Source of the DNA: Paraimprobicoccus trichonymphae | GTDB lineage: Bacteria > Bacillota > Clostridia > Oscillospirales > Acutalibacteraceae | Length of the DNA: 64,000 nt | Assembly: GCA_036322875.1 (NCBI GenBank) | Contig: AP027925.1 | Span: 930,001-994,000, forward strand | Reading direction: 5' to 3' | In this document: positions 48,220 to 57,733 of the stretch, one piece after another | How positions within the stretch are numbered: the first letter of the stretch is position 1 | Layout of the letters: each line of letters begins with the position of its first letter | The notes under the pieces: model-generated | Seen by the model: only the letters and a program-made list of their open reading frames with translations | Told to the model about the DNA's origin: nothing | Databases searched by the model: none | Program-made: the position numbers and the translations under genes

Positions 48220-49343
48220 TTGGGTGAATATGATTTCATTAATGGACAAGGCTTTATGGAGAGAGGGAAATTTAATCCAATTAGAGATTCTAAATTGTTT
48301 AACAAAAAAGTAAATAAAATTTTGGCAGTAAATTTAGCTTTGGGTTTAAGTTTCGTAGGTTGTAATTTTAGAGCAGTGGATACCAAACCACATGGAATTT
48401 TAAAGTGGGTGAAGGTTAATCTTAAGAAAAGTGTACTTATTGGTTTAATATCGTTGCTAGGAGGAGCTGGAAGTTATTTAGGTTACAAAGGCTATCAGTA
48501 CTCCCATGTTAAATTTTATGATAGTGAATTAGAAGCTGAAAAAGACCTGAAAAAAGTTAAATCAGAATATCAAGACTTAGAATTTGAAATTCGTAAGGTT
48601 CATTCAACCAGCAAAGATACTATAAGGATGGTGATAGATTTGCTATTAGTGCAAAATGTGGTGAGAGAAATATAATAATATCAAAAAATGGTCAAATATT
48701 TTATGCCGCACCTGATTTTTGTCCTAAAAAAAATCCAAATATTTATTATATAGTAGTTGATAATATTATATATATAAGAGAAGGAGATCTTGAAAAATAT
48801 AATAAAGAAGAAATTCTTGAAAACAGTTCTAAAAAAATTTCTGATGACATTGAATTTTATACTCATGATGAATTAGAGAATAACAGGTATGCATATGCTT
48901 TGGGAGGAAGTTATGAATCAAAAAATTTTTACGCAATTTGTTTAAACGATTACGCAATAAAAACAAAAGATAATAAAGTATTTGTTCGTGAAGAAAATTT
49001 TAATCCTTTAGATGACAAAAATGTAAATGTCAAATATTTAGAGGTTATGATTCCACATAACAAAATTGGATATTTTATTTTGGTGGAACAACATGACATT
49101 AAACTTTATACTCATGATGAATTAGAGAATAACAGGTATGTATATGTTTTAAACGGAAGTTATGAATTAGAAATATCTGAACTTAATTGTGCAATTTATT
49201 TAAACGATAACACAATAGAAACAAAAGATGGTAAAGTATTTGTTCTTGAAAAAAATTTTGATCCTTTAGTTAGCAAAAATGTCAAATACTTAGAGGTTAA
49301 TAATATATGTGATAAATTTTTTATTTTGAAAGAACAATCCTAA
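48220..49343 (+). pseudogene. Membrane-anchored repeat protein with a frameshift
   Basis: The first part (to 48675) has a basic N-terminus (SKLFNKKVNKILAVN) and a membrane segment (SVLIGLISLLGGAGSYLGY). The frame shifts near 48605-48620, and the protein goes on as RFAISAKCGERNIIIS to 49343. The second half has two repeats built on YTHDELENNRYVYVLNGSYE and KDGKVFVLEKNFDPL. No known domain. One frameshift may be recent, and the part from 48900 could still be expressed. A related anchor (ELFNKKV) opens the pseudogene at 54840. Confidence 0.6.
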
Positions 49344-50143
49344 ATTTAAGAAGCAGAACCATGCACCTGATGAAGCAAAAAATCATAAAAGCGCTCCTGA
49401 AGAAAATTCTGGTGGCATGGCATTGAATTTTAATAATACTTTTGATGACATTAAATTTCATAATACTTCTGATGATAATGAGTTTTGTTTGAAATTTGCA
49501 TTTGTTGAGAAATGTAGTTTTAAACCAGATGTAGAAGAAGGAGCTTGTATCATTTTTAACGTCGGATCTACCGTATTAGCAAAAGATAATAAAATGTTTT
49601 ATAATGTCAAATGAATATTGATTAAGCTTCCTTTTGTTAGAAAATTATGTTATTATCAAGAAACACATGTATCTGATTTTTCAAGTTCAAATTCTGATAG
49701 TGATTTTTTACAAGATGTACATAGTTAATAAAAAAAACAGGAGAAGAAAATATTGTTTAATAAAAAATAAATGTAGTTTTATTAGAAAATTTGACTTTTA
49801 TGCGTAATTTTTGATAATGCTAAAAAAGGTAGAAAGTGCGCAAGAAAAAATTAAACAAGTATGAACAATGAAAAATTATGGGCAAATATGAGAAATTAGT
49901 TTCGGATCAATTCAAAAAAATTTACAAAATTTCGAGTCACTATTTTAAAATCGTAATATTTATAAATAATTAAAATAAAAAATTCATATTTTTTATGGGA
50001 TGCATTATTTTTATATTATTTTCTTTGGCTAATTTTTTTTTAAATTAAACTGTATTTTATAGTAAAATAAATTTTATTCATACTTTTCATTAATAATTTT
50101 GAACAAATTTTCCGACGCTTTTTATTTTGATAATTTATTGGTG
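49344..50143. other. Decayed coding remnants and spacer
   Basis: A 65-codon frame (49417-49614) with ALNFNNTFDDIKFHNTSDDN continues the style of the preceding protein and is probably its detached 3' part or another copy. The rest up to 50143 shows only short fragments. Confidence 0.4.
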
Positions 50144-50821
50144 TCATTTAATAATTATTACAGAATTCTTATCTAGTTCTTTAATAAGTAACTCCATAGT
50201 TTTTTCGTCGACTGCAACACAGCCGGATGTTGGTATTCCTTTTTCACAATGCAAAAAAAATGCACTTCCTCCCCCGGGTACAACATTGTCCATATTGTAT
50301 CTTATCGGTATAAAATATTTATAACTAATTTTATAATCGATTAAATGTTCACTATTAACTAAATGTTTTTTTACTTTTTCAAGTTCTTCAAAATTAAATT
50401 CTTGATAAGTATTATATAATTCACTTTCAGGGTTACTTATCCAATAACTATTTTCAGTAATTTTGATAAATTTCATTTTAGTGCTATTATCTGGTTTTTT
50501 TATTCCGTAACATTCCGGTCCAAGTTTATACATACCACTTGGGGTTACGTTTTTTCCTTCTTTTGTTTTTCCAATTCCATTTTTGCCAATATAGCCTCTT
50601 TCACTATTTAAAATTTCTATCCATTTTCCTTCTTTGTTTTTTTTTAAATACTTAACAGCAGCAGTATGATTTTTTGAATTTCCAATTACTAATACAACTT
50701 GATTTATCTCTTCATTTATGTTTTTAAGTTCATTTTCTATAACTTTTACGGGATTTAAAACAAAAAACAATATAATTGCACCTACAAATGATGAAAGTAA
50801 ATTTCTTTTTTTATGTATAAT
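50144..50821 (-). CDS. Secreted L,D-transpeptidase (YkuD family)
   Basis: 225 residues if started at ATT 50821. The catalytic motif is HCEKGIPTSGCVAV (HxxxxxxxSxGC), with TPSG upstream in the fold, so the active-site Cys and His are present. It makes 3-3 cross-links or attaches proteins to peptidoglycan outside the cell. Residues 1-26 (IHKKRNLLSSFVGAIILFFV and on) are almost identical, also in DNA, to the signal peptide of the kinase at 17793, where the start is ATG. Here that codon is ATT. So either AUU initiates, or a later TTG (50770) does and the signal peptide is lost. Confidence 0.8.
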   Translation of the reverse strand: MIHKKRNLLSSFVGAIILFFVLNPVKVIENELKNINEEINQVVLVIGNSKNHTAAVKYLKKNKEGKWIEILNSERGYIGKNGIGKTKEGKNVTPSGMYKLGPECYGIKKPDNSTKMKFIKITENSYWISNPESELYNTYQEFNFEELEKVKKHLVNSEHLIDYKISYKYFIPIRYNMDNVVPGGGSAFFLHCEKGIPTSGCVAVDEKTMELLIKELDKNSVIIIK

Positions 50822-51064
50822 TTTTATTTCTTGTTGTATTTAACTTCACATAAATTTATATTTGAATTTCCACTAATATATAATATTATATTATTTATCT
50901 GATTATTAAAAAAGGAGCATTTTAAAATTTTATTAATAAAATTAATAAAAAAATTTTTTGTTTTTTGCAGTATTTTTTCATTGAGAAATTTTTCAATCCA
51001 TGCAGATTTTTAATCAAGGATATTATGAATTTTATGACTATAGAACAGAAAATTTCACTCATTT

Positions 51065-51109
51065 TAAGGCAAAGAAGCCCTCGACTTTAGTCGTAGGGAG
51101 AAATTGCCT
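51065..51109 (+). repeat. IS605-type right-end hairpin, isolated
   Basis: GGCAA and TTGCC enclose GAAGCCCTCGACTTTAGTCG and TAGGGAG. The hairpin CCCTCGACT-TTAG-TCGtAGGG is the classic right-end (omega-RNA 3') structure of IS200/IS605 elements. No tnpB is near. Confidence 0.55.
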
Positions 51110-51189
51110 TCCTTGTTTTGTTTTCCCTGAACCTTTTCTTAAAATTTTTAAACCATTTTACAATTTTTTCTCAAATTTTATAATATAAA

Positions 51190-51405
51190 TTGTCATTATA
51201 GAAAGAGCTAACAGGGATAAGAAACACCATCTTTTCATTGTCGCGATAAATCTTTAACGCATTAAGATTGAGTACATAGTTGAAGTACAAATTTTGTAGG
51301 GCAGCATATCAATCTGCCTATGATGTAACTCCACTGCGCAAGCTAAAAATGGGAGAATAAATCGTCCGAACCACTGGGTTGTTACAAGCTCCGGCATGGG
51401 GTAAT
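51190..51405 (+). ncRNA. Candidate orphan omega-RNA-like or IS605 right-end sequence
   Basis: A G+C-richer non-coding block ending with ACTGGGTTGTTACAAGCTCC, then GGCATGGGGTAATTGA. This resembles the 3' end of TnpB-associated RNAs (stem, GAAGC/AAGC box, terminal hairpin, TAATTGA). It sits directly before the dead nagZ. No TnpB frame exists around it. Confidence 0.35.
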
Positions 51406-51411
51406 TGATAA

Positions 51412-52370
51412 ATGCTATGTATAAATTTCCATTTAGAACAATGGGGATCACCACGGGCATTTGCAGAAGCGATTTCTAAATACGGACTTAGAAGTGTAAT
51501 TTTTTTTGCTGATAGTTTAAAAGATACGCAAGAAACTGTAATATTAATCCTTACTATACAAAATCGTATTATTGAGTCAGAAAAATTTATTTTTCCAGTT
51601 TTAATTATGGTTGATCAAGAAGATGGAATAGTAACGAGATTTGGGACAAGGAACGTGCTTCTCTGAAAATATGGCTTTAGGGTTACGGTATACAAAGAAT
51701 CTTGAGTATGCTTATAAAATTGGTGAAATAATTGGTGAGGAGTTTCATAAATTAGGTATTAACTGCAATTTAGCTCTAGTTGTAGATATTAATTCTAATT
51801 TTCAAAATCTGATTATAAATTTGCGATCTTATGGTAATGATTGTGAACTAGTTTCAAATATGGGGATTAATTTCTTTAAAAGTTTAAAATCAAAAAACAT
51901 AATATCCACAGCAAAACATTTTCCAGGACATGGCGATACAAATATGGATTCTCATATTGGTACCCCTATTATTTATAAAATTTTAGAAAAACTAGAACAA
52001 TTAGAGTTAATTCCTTTTATAAATCCTATAAATTGTGAAATTCATATGATCAGACAGCACATGTTCAGTTATCAAATGTAGATAGTAGCAAATATATTTC
52101 TAAAAAAGATGAGAGTGAAAATTTTTTTCCAGCAACACTCTCTCATGAAATTTTAACTAAAATGTTGAAAAAAAAGCTAGGTTTTAAAGATGTTATTATT
52201 ACAGATAGTATGCAAATGGCTGCTATAGGTTATAATTTTAGTGTATTCGTAACAACAAAATAGCTGGTGCGGATATTATTTGTATGCCTTTAGAAATGAA
52301 AGGAATTGATGATTTAAATAAATTAGACAACATTATAAATTACCTAAAAAACGAAATTTGAAAGTAATGT
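51412..52370 (+). pseudogene. Beta-N-acetylhexosaminidase (NagZ-like, GH3), multiply frameshifted
   Basis: Pieces in three frames line up with GH3: MVDQEDGIVTRFG (51.6 kb), GEEFHKLGINCNLALVVDIN, and AKHFPGHGDTNMDSHIG with the KHFPGHGDT signature. After a shift come ATLSHEILTKMLKKKLGF and DVIITDSMQMAAI with the catalytic Asp. A further shift leads to AGADIICMPLEMKGIDDLN. At least three frameshifts, so dead. NagZ recycles muropeptides. Confidence 0.85.
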
Positions 52371-52725
52371 AAAAATTATATCTTATGGTGAATTTGTAGG
52401 CATGAATTTAGGTGATTATGAAAATTATTGTTCAAATCCAAAAAATAGATTTAATTATAAATTTTCTCCAAATATTCTTGCCGCTATAGAAATGTGTTTT
52501 AAATATTTATAAAACATAAACCAAACTTTCATAGAAAATATAAAAAAGTATAGCGGCATGTTTGTTGTTATTATAATATGACAAAGATATATTAGAAAAC
52601 TATATTCGTTACCAGCGCCTGTGATTGTTGAATTTTGATTTTTAAAAAAGCACTTTTATAGTATGAATGATACAAAATTGGAATTGTTTTCGCAATTTTT
52701 TTTTAATAAGTGCATAAAACTATTA

Positions 52726-54120
52726 TTATTTAATCCTAACACCAAATTCAGTATCTTCTAGTTTTACATCTAAACTCTTCAATTTAGCTCTTATTTTATC
52801 AGCTGTTGCCCAATCTTTATTTTTTCTTGCTTTTTCTCTTTGTTTTATCAAATCTTCTATTTTAGAATTATTTAATTTATTTTTTTTATTATATAAAATT
52901 CCTAAAATTTCAGTTAATTCGTCAAAAATCGAAATAGTATTTTCTAAAAACTTTTTTGAAAAATTCTTATTCTCTAAATTATTATTTACATATTTTACTA
53001 TTTCAAAAATGGCTGCTAAAGCTTCTGAAGTATTCAAATCATCCTCCATAGATTTTATAAACTTATTTTTAAAAGAACTAATTTTTTCAAGGCCTAAACT
53101 CATATCTAAATCCAAATCATCTTCAAAATTTTCTAAATAAAAATCCAAATTTTCTCTGAAATTGTATAATTTTCCTAATGAATTTTTGCACTGATTAATT
53201 ATCTCTTCGCTGAAATTTATAGGAGTTCTGTAATGCGAAGAAATCATAAGATATCTAATTGGCTCATATCCAAATTTTTTACTTATTTCTCTAACAGTGA
53301 AAAAATTATTTAAAGATTTAGACATTTTTTTATTTTCTATATTAATATAACCGTTATGTAACCAATAGTTAGCTAGCTTTTTATCATTACAGCATTGGCT
53401 TTGAGCAATTTCATTCTCATGATGAGGAAAAATTAAATCCTGACCTCCGCAATGAATGTCTATAGTGTAATTTAAATGCTTTCTTATCATAGCTGAACAT
53501 TCTATATGCCAACCTGGACGACCCAATCCCCAAGGACTTTCAAATTTTGGTTCATTAAGTTTAGAACTTTTCCATAACACAAAATCCCAATAATCGTTTT
53601 TTTCAGAAACTATTTCTATTCTAGTTCCTAAATTCAAATCGCCTAAATTTTGCTTAGATAGTTTTCCATAATTTCTAAATTTTTTAGTCCTAAAATAGAC
53701 ATCATTACTCTTTCCGATATATGCAAAATCTCTTTTTATTAATTCAGAAATCATATCAATTATTTCTTTAATACTTTCCGTCGCTTTAGGATTACAACTA
53801 GATTTTTTTACATTTAATCCATCAGAATCTTTTTTAAATTCTTCAATATATTTTTCTGACACTTCTAAAAAACTAATATTTTCTTGATTGGCTCTATTTA
53901 TTATTTTATCGTCTATATCTGTGAAATTTTGAACAAATTTAACTTCATAATTTAAATATTCTAAAAATCTTCTTAAAACATCAAATACACATAATGGTCT
54001 AGCATTTCCTATGTGAATAAAATTATAAACAGTTGGTCCGCAAGCATAAATTTTTATTTTATTATTTTCTATTGGAACAAATTTCTCTTTTTTTTGACTC
54101 AAAGTATTATATAAATACAC
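52726..54120 (-). CDS. cysS: Cysteine-tRNA ligase
   Basis: 464 residues, full-length class I synthetase. HIGH motif is HIGNARPL, zinc-site cysteines include CGPT and HIECSA, the KMSKS motif is KMSKSLNN, and the C-terminal tRNA-binding part ends EDTEFGVRIK. GTG start with AGAGG upstream. It follows pgsA by 10 bp on the same strand, so both may share a transcript. Confidence 0.97.
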   Translation of the reverse strand: MYLYNTLSQKKEKFVPIENNKIKIYACGPTVYNFIHIGNARPLCVFDVLRRFLEYLNYEVKFVQNFTDIDDKIINRANQENISFLEVSEKYIEEFKKDSDGLNVKKSSCNPKATESIKEIIDMISELIKRDFAYIGKSNDVYFRTKKFRNYGKLSKQNLGDLNLGTRIEIVSEKNDYWDFVLWKSSKLNEPKFESPWGLGRPGWHIECSAMIRKHLNYTIDIHCGGQDLIFPHHENEIAQSQCCNDKKLANYWLHNGYINIENKKMSKSLNNFFTVREISKKFGYEPIRYLMISSHYRTPINFSEEIINQCKNSLGKLYNFRENLDFYLENFEDDLDLDMSLGLEKISSFKNKFIKSMEDDLNTSEALAAIFEIVKYVNNNLENKNFSKKFLENTISIFDELTEILGILYNKKNKLNNSKIEDLIKQREKARKNKDWATADKIRAKLKSLDVKLEDTEFGVRIK

Positions 54121-54130
54121 AAAAAAACCT

Positions 54131-54694
54131 CTACATTTTATCTTTTAAATACCTACGATTATTATATATGTACATTATACCAGAAATTAGGGAAATAATT
54201 ATAGAAAACCAAAAAATTATATAAGAACAACTTGTAAAAAAAACGTTTATCCTAAAGTTAAATTCTTCAAAAGATTTTAAAACTAAAATAACGGATATAG
54301 AAAAAATCTGACTTATGGTTTTCAGTTTCCCAAGTTTGTCAGCAGCTATAACTTTGCTTTGCTCTACAGCCATTAATCTTAAAATTACAACCAAAAATTC
54401 TCTCAATATCAACAAAATAACGGGGAAAGAATTTATAATTTTTAACTCTACAAAACAAATTAAAATAGAAATGACTAAAATTTTGTCAGCTATTGGATCT
54501 GTGAACTTTCCGAAATTTGTTATTTTATTGCATCTTCTCGCTATTTTTCCATCATAGTAATCAGTAAAAGAAGCTATTATAAAAATTATAAACGAAATTA
54601 AATACTTGTTAGTAATATTACCAGACAGCAACAAAACTACTATGGCAAAACACAATATTATACGTGCTAAAGTGAGCAAATTTGGTACATTCAT
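54131..54694 (-). CDS. pgsA: CDP-diacylglycerol-glycerol-3-phosphate 3-phosphatidyltransferase
   Basis: 187 residues with about five membrane segments. The CDP-alcohol phosphotransferase motif reads TDYYDGKIAR, then GKFTDPIADK (D-x2-D-G-x2-A-R-x8-G-x3-D-x3-D pattern complete). It makes phosphatidylglycerol phosphate in the membrane. Ribosome site GTAAGG. Upstream of cysS in the same direction. Confidence 0.93.
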   Translation of the reverse strand: MNVPNLLTLARIILCFAIVVLLLSGNITNKYLISFIIFIIASFTDYYDGKIARRCNKITNFGKFTDPIADKILVISILICFVELKIINSFPVILLILREFLVVILRLMAVEQSKVIAADKLGKLKTISQIFSISVILVLKSFEEFNFRINVFFTSCSYIIFWFSIIISLISGIMYIYNNRRYLKDKM

Positions 54695-54839
54695 AAAATA
54701 ACCTTACTTAAAATTTTTAATCCTTATTAAATATTATATTACATTTATCATCAAAAGATTTCATTTTTATATTAAATATAATTTTTTAAAATAAGATTTG
54801 ACATTTTATTGAGTATAATGTATAATTAAACAAGGTTAT

Positions 54840-55516
54840 TTTGAATACGAGAAACTTGGAATTGTTTAACAAAAAGGTAAGTTTTTTTTTACAAAATTTT
54901 TATCTTTGATTTATTGCGTCGCCAGCTTAATAGTGCATTCAGTGTTGAAAATTTTGATTTAAAATCAAAAATTGATAGGAAGTAATGGTGTTCGGTATCA
55001 ATATTATCACTTATCGGTATTGGTGGTACAATTATCAAATGTCTGTCAAAAAACAATATCATTTTAATAAATAATACTGAAGATATTGGCATAATTGAGC
55101 CTTTGGATGGTAGTAACACGGTGTTTTATCGGCTCTGAAATACTAAGTAATATTCGTTATCTATTTCTCCAAGTACTAGTGCAGATAATTTAAAAAATAT
55201 TATTGATGAAAGTACAATTGAATCCAGCAGTACTTTCGATGAATTACATGAGGAAAATAGTGATGATTCAAATGATATTTCGATAGTCGATAGCAAACTA
55301 TCTATCTTACAAGACAATAATCCTCTTCCAAAAAATATTGCTGAAGAAAAAATGGCTGAGTTTTCGAGTGAACTGTCAACAAAAGATGCTTATGGAAATG
55401 CTATTATTTATGCTGAAAAGAAGCAATATAATCTATCAATTTATGATGGACAGCTTATTATACCTACACCAAAACAAACATATTCTAAAAACCCGTTTAA
55501 TATCTTTTTTCATTAA
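54840..55516 (+). pseudogene. Decayed membrane-anchored protein gene
   Basis: It starts NTRNLELFNKKV, like the anchor of the 48220 gene. Broken pieces follow, including a membrane-like LSLIGIGGTIIKCLSK and INNTEDIGIIEPLDGSN. From about 55170 there is a long open stretch (DNLKNIIDESTIESSSTFDE; EKKQYNLSIYDGQLIIPTPK) ending at TAA 55516. The acidic, Ser-rich C-terminal part looks surface-exposed. Several stops interrupt the first half. Confidence 0.5.
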
Positions 55517-55632
55517 GAGAGAAACAAGAACAAGAATAACCATTTGATGTGTAGTGTATAACTTACGTTCACAATTTTTCCAAAGACGACGAAACTTATC
55601 TAACCAAGCATTTGTTCTTTCAACTATCCATT
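55517..55632 (-). pseudogene. IS5-family transposase C-terminal remnant
   Basis: The minus strand reads WIVERTNAWLDKFRRLWKNC and then ERKLYTTHQMVIL. This is the C-terminal motif of IS5-family transposases (WVVERTxAWLxxFRRL). It is cut at 55633 by the end of the next IS. Confidence 0.75.
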
Positions 55633-56488
55633 AGATCTGTCCTAAAACTTCAATTCATAGTTATAAATAGTCGAAATTAGAAAAATTCTTAATAAGTGTT
55701 TTTTCTGTTTGTTGCGATAACGTTGTTGAAGAATTTTGAAGAGTTTAATACGACGATTTACGTGTTCGATGCAAATTCTGTAATTTGAAATTTGTGAATT
55801 AAACCGTCAGTAAGCTCGCCGTTTTTCGGTTTTTTATACGGCGTCAAACTGTTTGAATGGTAGAATTTTAAACCCTGATATCCTTTGTCACCAATAAACA
55901 AAATATCTTTCAACAAATAAAATTTGCTGCGCTTAAAAATTTCCAAATCATGCACAGAACCTTTTTCTTCATAAATACCTACAATTTGTTTTGTGTCGCC
56001 GTTTATGACTATTTGGTCTTTTATTGCGTGTCTTTTTTTTACCCGAATATGAAGCTTTTGTCCATGTTTTGGACGTTCGGTTTCGCATTCTGTAACATCA
56101 ATTATCGCGTGGTGTTTTCCTTGATTAATTCGCGTTTTGACGGCAATGAAAATGTTCCATCTTTGATTAAAGTTTGTTCGACCCATTCAACAGCCTCGGA
56201 AATTCGTTGTTTAGATACACCATAATCAAAGCCCAAATTTTCCATTGTGTGATAGTCGTGGTAATATCCAAGCATAATAATTAGCATATCCAAAACACTC
56301 AATTTTCGCGCTCTACCGCCTTTTTTGCGCATCTTCTTGTAGCGCTTTAGAGGATCGCGTGCATTGCTTCAAATGTTGGTTTTCTTATTTCGAATGTTAC
56401 TAAATATTTTGTTTTTAGCAATTTTTCAATTCTATTTTTATTGTCCATTCTAAAATTTTAGCATATTTTAAAGTTTTAGGACAGGTCT
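55633..56488 (-). mobile_element. Degenerate IS5-family element (ISL2/IS1031-like)
   Basis: Inverted ends AGATCTGTCCTAAAACTT (from 55633) and AGACCTGTCCTAAAACTTT (complement, to 56488). The transposase runs leftward from ATG 56448 in pieces: MDNKNRIEKLLKTKYLVTFE, KKGGRARKLSVLDMLIIML (helix-turn-helix part), HHAIIDVTECETERPKHGQK and LFIGDKGYQGL (DDE domain), and IEHVNRRIKLFKILQQRYRN at the end. At least three frameshifts, so inactive. One shift lies in AAGGAAAAC and might once have been programmed. It has landed in an older IS5 remnant. Confidence 0.85.
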
Positions 56489-56556
56489 AATAATTATTTT
56501 TTGGATTTCAATCTTGCGATTTTTTAAAAAACTAATTATTATAAAATTAAAGATAT

Positions 56557-56806
56557 CTATAATTTTAAAAAATTATCACCATATTTTATGCATATTTCTT
56601 TTGCTTTTTTTAAATTTGCTTCATTTTCCTCTTTTGGAAATTTTTGATCAGGATGTCGTATGAAGCTAATAAATTTCACAATTGCATTTTCATTTTTAGC
56701 AAAATAATTATCTAAACCTTTAATAATATCATCTATTTCTTTTGTTTTACTTACACTTACTAAAAAATTACTTTTTTTTGGCGTTTTTACGCTTTTTGAA
56801 TATAAA
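56557..56806 (-). pseudogene. Detached 3' part with a J-domain-like HPD motif
   Basis: The minus-strand frame without start codon reads SVSKTKEIDDIIKGLDNYFA, then KFISFIRHPDQKFPKEENEA and NLKKAKEICIKYGDNFLKL. HPD between two predicted helices recalls DnaJ-type J-domains. The frame begins right where the 56807 gene ends, in a different phase, so it may be the original 3' half of that gene. Confidence 0.4.
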
Positions 56807-57172
56807 TTATACTTCTTCTAAAAGATTCATGTAATTTTTAATTATACTGTCAACAAAATAAGTTTTTACAAATGGATTATCATGACATGATTTTAAAGTT
56901 TCTTTGATACCAAACTTACCCCATATATTCTCACTGATGTTAATAAGATGAAAATAATGTTCCCTGATGTGATTTCTGAAATCGTTAAAATTGACGACTA
57001 ATTTCCTTATACCTTCAATTTTTTGCTTGTTTTCTTTATCAAGATTTTTTATGATCTTTTGAATAAGTTTCATATTTTTTTTATCATCAGGACCAAATTT
57101 TGAGTAATTTTCATCATTATTTTCTAATTTAAATATCTCAAAATATACATTTTTCCAATATTTCATTTCCAT
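56807..57172 (-). CDS. Hypothetical helical protein, possibly truncated by frameshift
   Basis: 121 residues, all helical in appearance, rich in K, N, F and I, with no membrane segment or known motif. No good ribosome site before the ATG. It ends LLEEV and is followed by an open frame in another phase (56557-56806) with an HPD motif. The two may be one broken gene. Function unknown. Confidence 0.45.
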   Translation of the reverse strand: MEMKYWKNVYFEIFKLENNDENYSKFGPDDKKNMKLIQKIIKNLDKENKQKIEGIRKLVVNFNDFRNHIREHYFHLINISENIWGKFGIKETLKSCHDNPFVKTYFVDSIIKNYMNLLEEV

Positions 57173-57295
57173 ATCAACGACTCTACTTTTTTCATTTTTA
57201 AATTTTATAATTTTAGAAAAACTAGTTTTACATTTTTATACATATTCTTCGTTATTTTACTCTATAATATTTTGTTTGTACAGATATCTAGTTAA

Positions 57296-57658
57296 TTAAC
57301 CACGATATTCTACTGATTTGTTTATTCCCTCAGGCGTGGTATAATTAATTGTTGCATCATCAACACCAAAAGGACAACCGCGTGAAAATGACATTATATT
57401 AGTAACTTTATTCCCGTTTTTATGCAAATTTACAGCTACTTTAACCGCGCCAAAAGGTATAAGGTCGTATCCTCCACTTTTCATAGTCCAATAATACATA
57501 TTTGAATAAATAATTTCATATGAACATGTTATTCCTATCTTTTTTAATTCTTCTTCACCGTAACCTCTAATATAATCAATAGCTGTACCAATTAAATTAC
57601 CGCCCGAAACATTTTTAATGTCATTATCATTAAGTTTTTTCGTTACAATAACCTCCAT
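57296..57658 (-). CDS. Double-glycine-leader peptide (bacteriocin-like precursor)
   Basis: Up to 120 residues. The leader KKLNDNDIKNVSGG carries the classic L-x-D/E-x-[LI]-x-x-V-x-GG double-glycine site, cleaved by C39-type ABC exporters. The rest is a roughly 95-residue core with a few cysteines and aromatic residues, unusually long for a bacteriocin. A perfect TATAAT (57670-57665) lies so close that transcription should begin near ATG 57658. GGAGG occurs just inside the frame, so initiation may be leaderless or at a non-ATG codon downstream. No processing exporter is adjacent; the amino-acid ABC genes upstream are unrelated. Confidence 0.6.
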   Translation of the reverse strand: MEVIVTKKLNDNDIKNVSGGNLIGTAIDYIRGYGEEELKKIGITCSYEIIYSNMYYWTMKSGGYDLIPFGAVKVAVNLHKNGNKVTNIMSFSRGCPFGVDDATINYTTPEGINKSVEYRG

Positions 57659-57733
57659 ATTTATATTATAGCATATTTTTTTAAAAATAAATATCCTTTT
57701 ATACTTATTTAATTAAAAGTGTACTGTCAGCTT

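Noticed and set aside
51254..51460. 68-codon minus-strand frame before nagZ
   Set aside because: It is antisense to the omega-RNA-like block and lacks a start signal.
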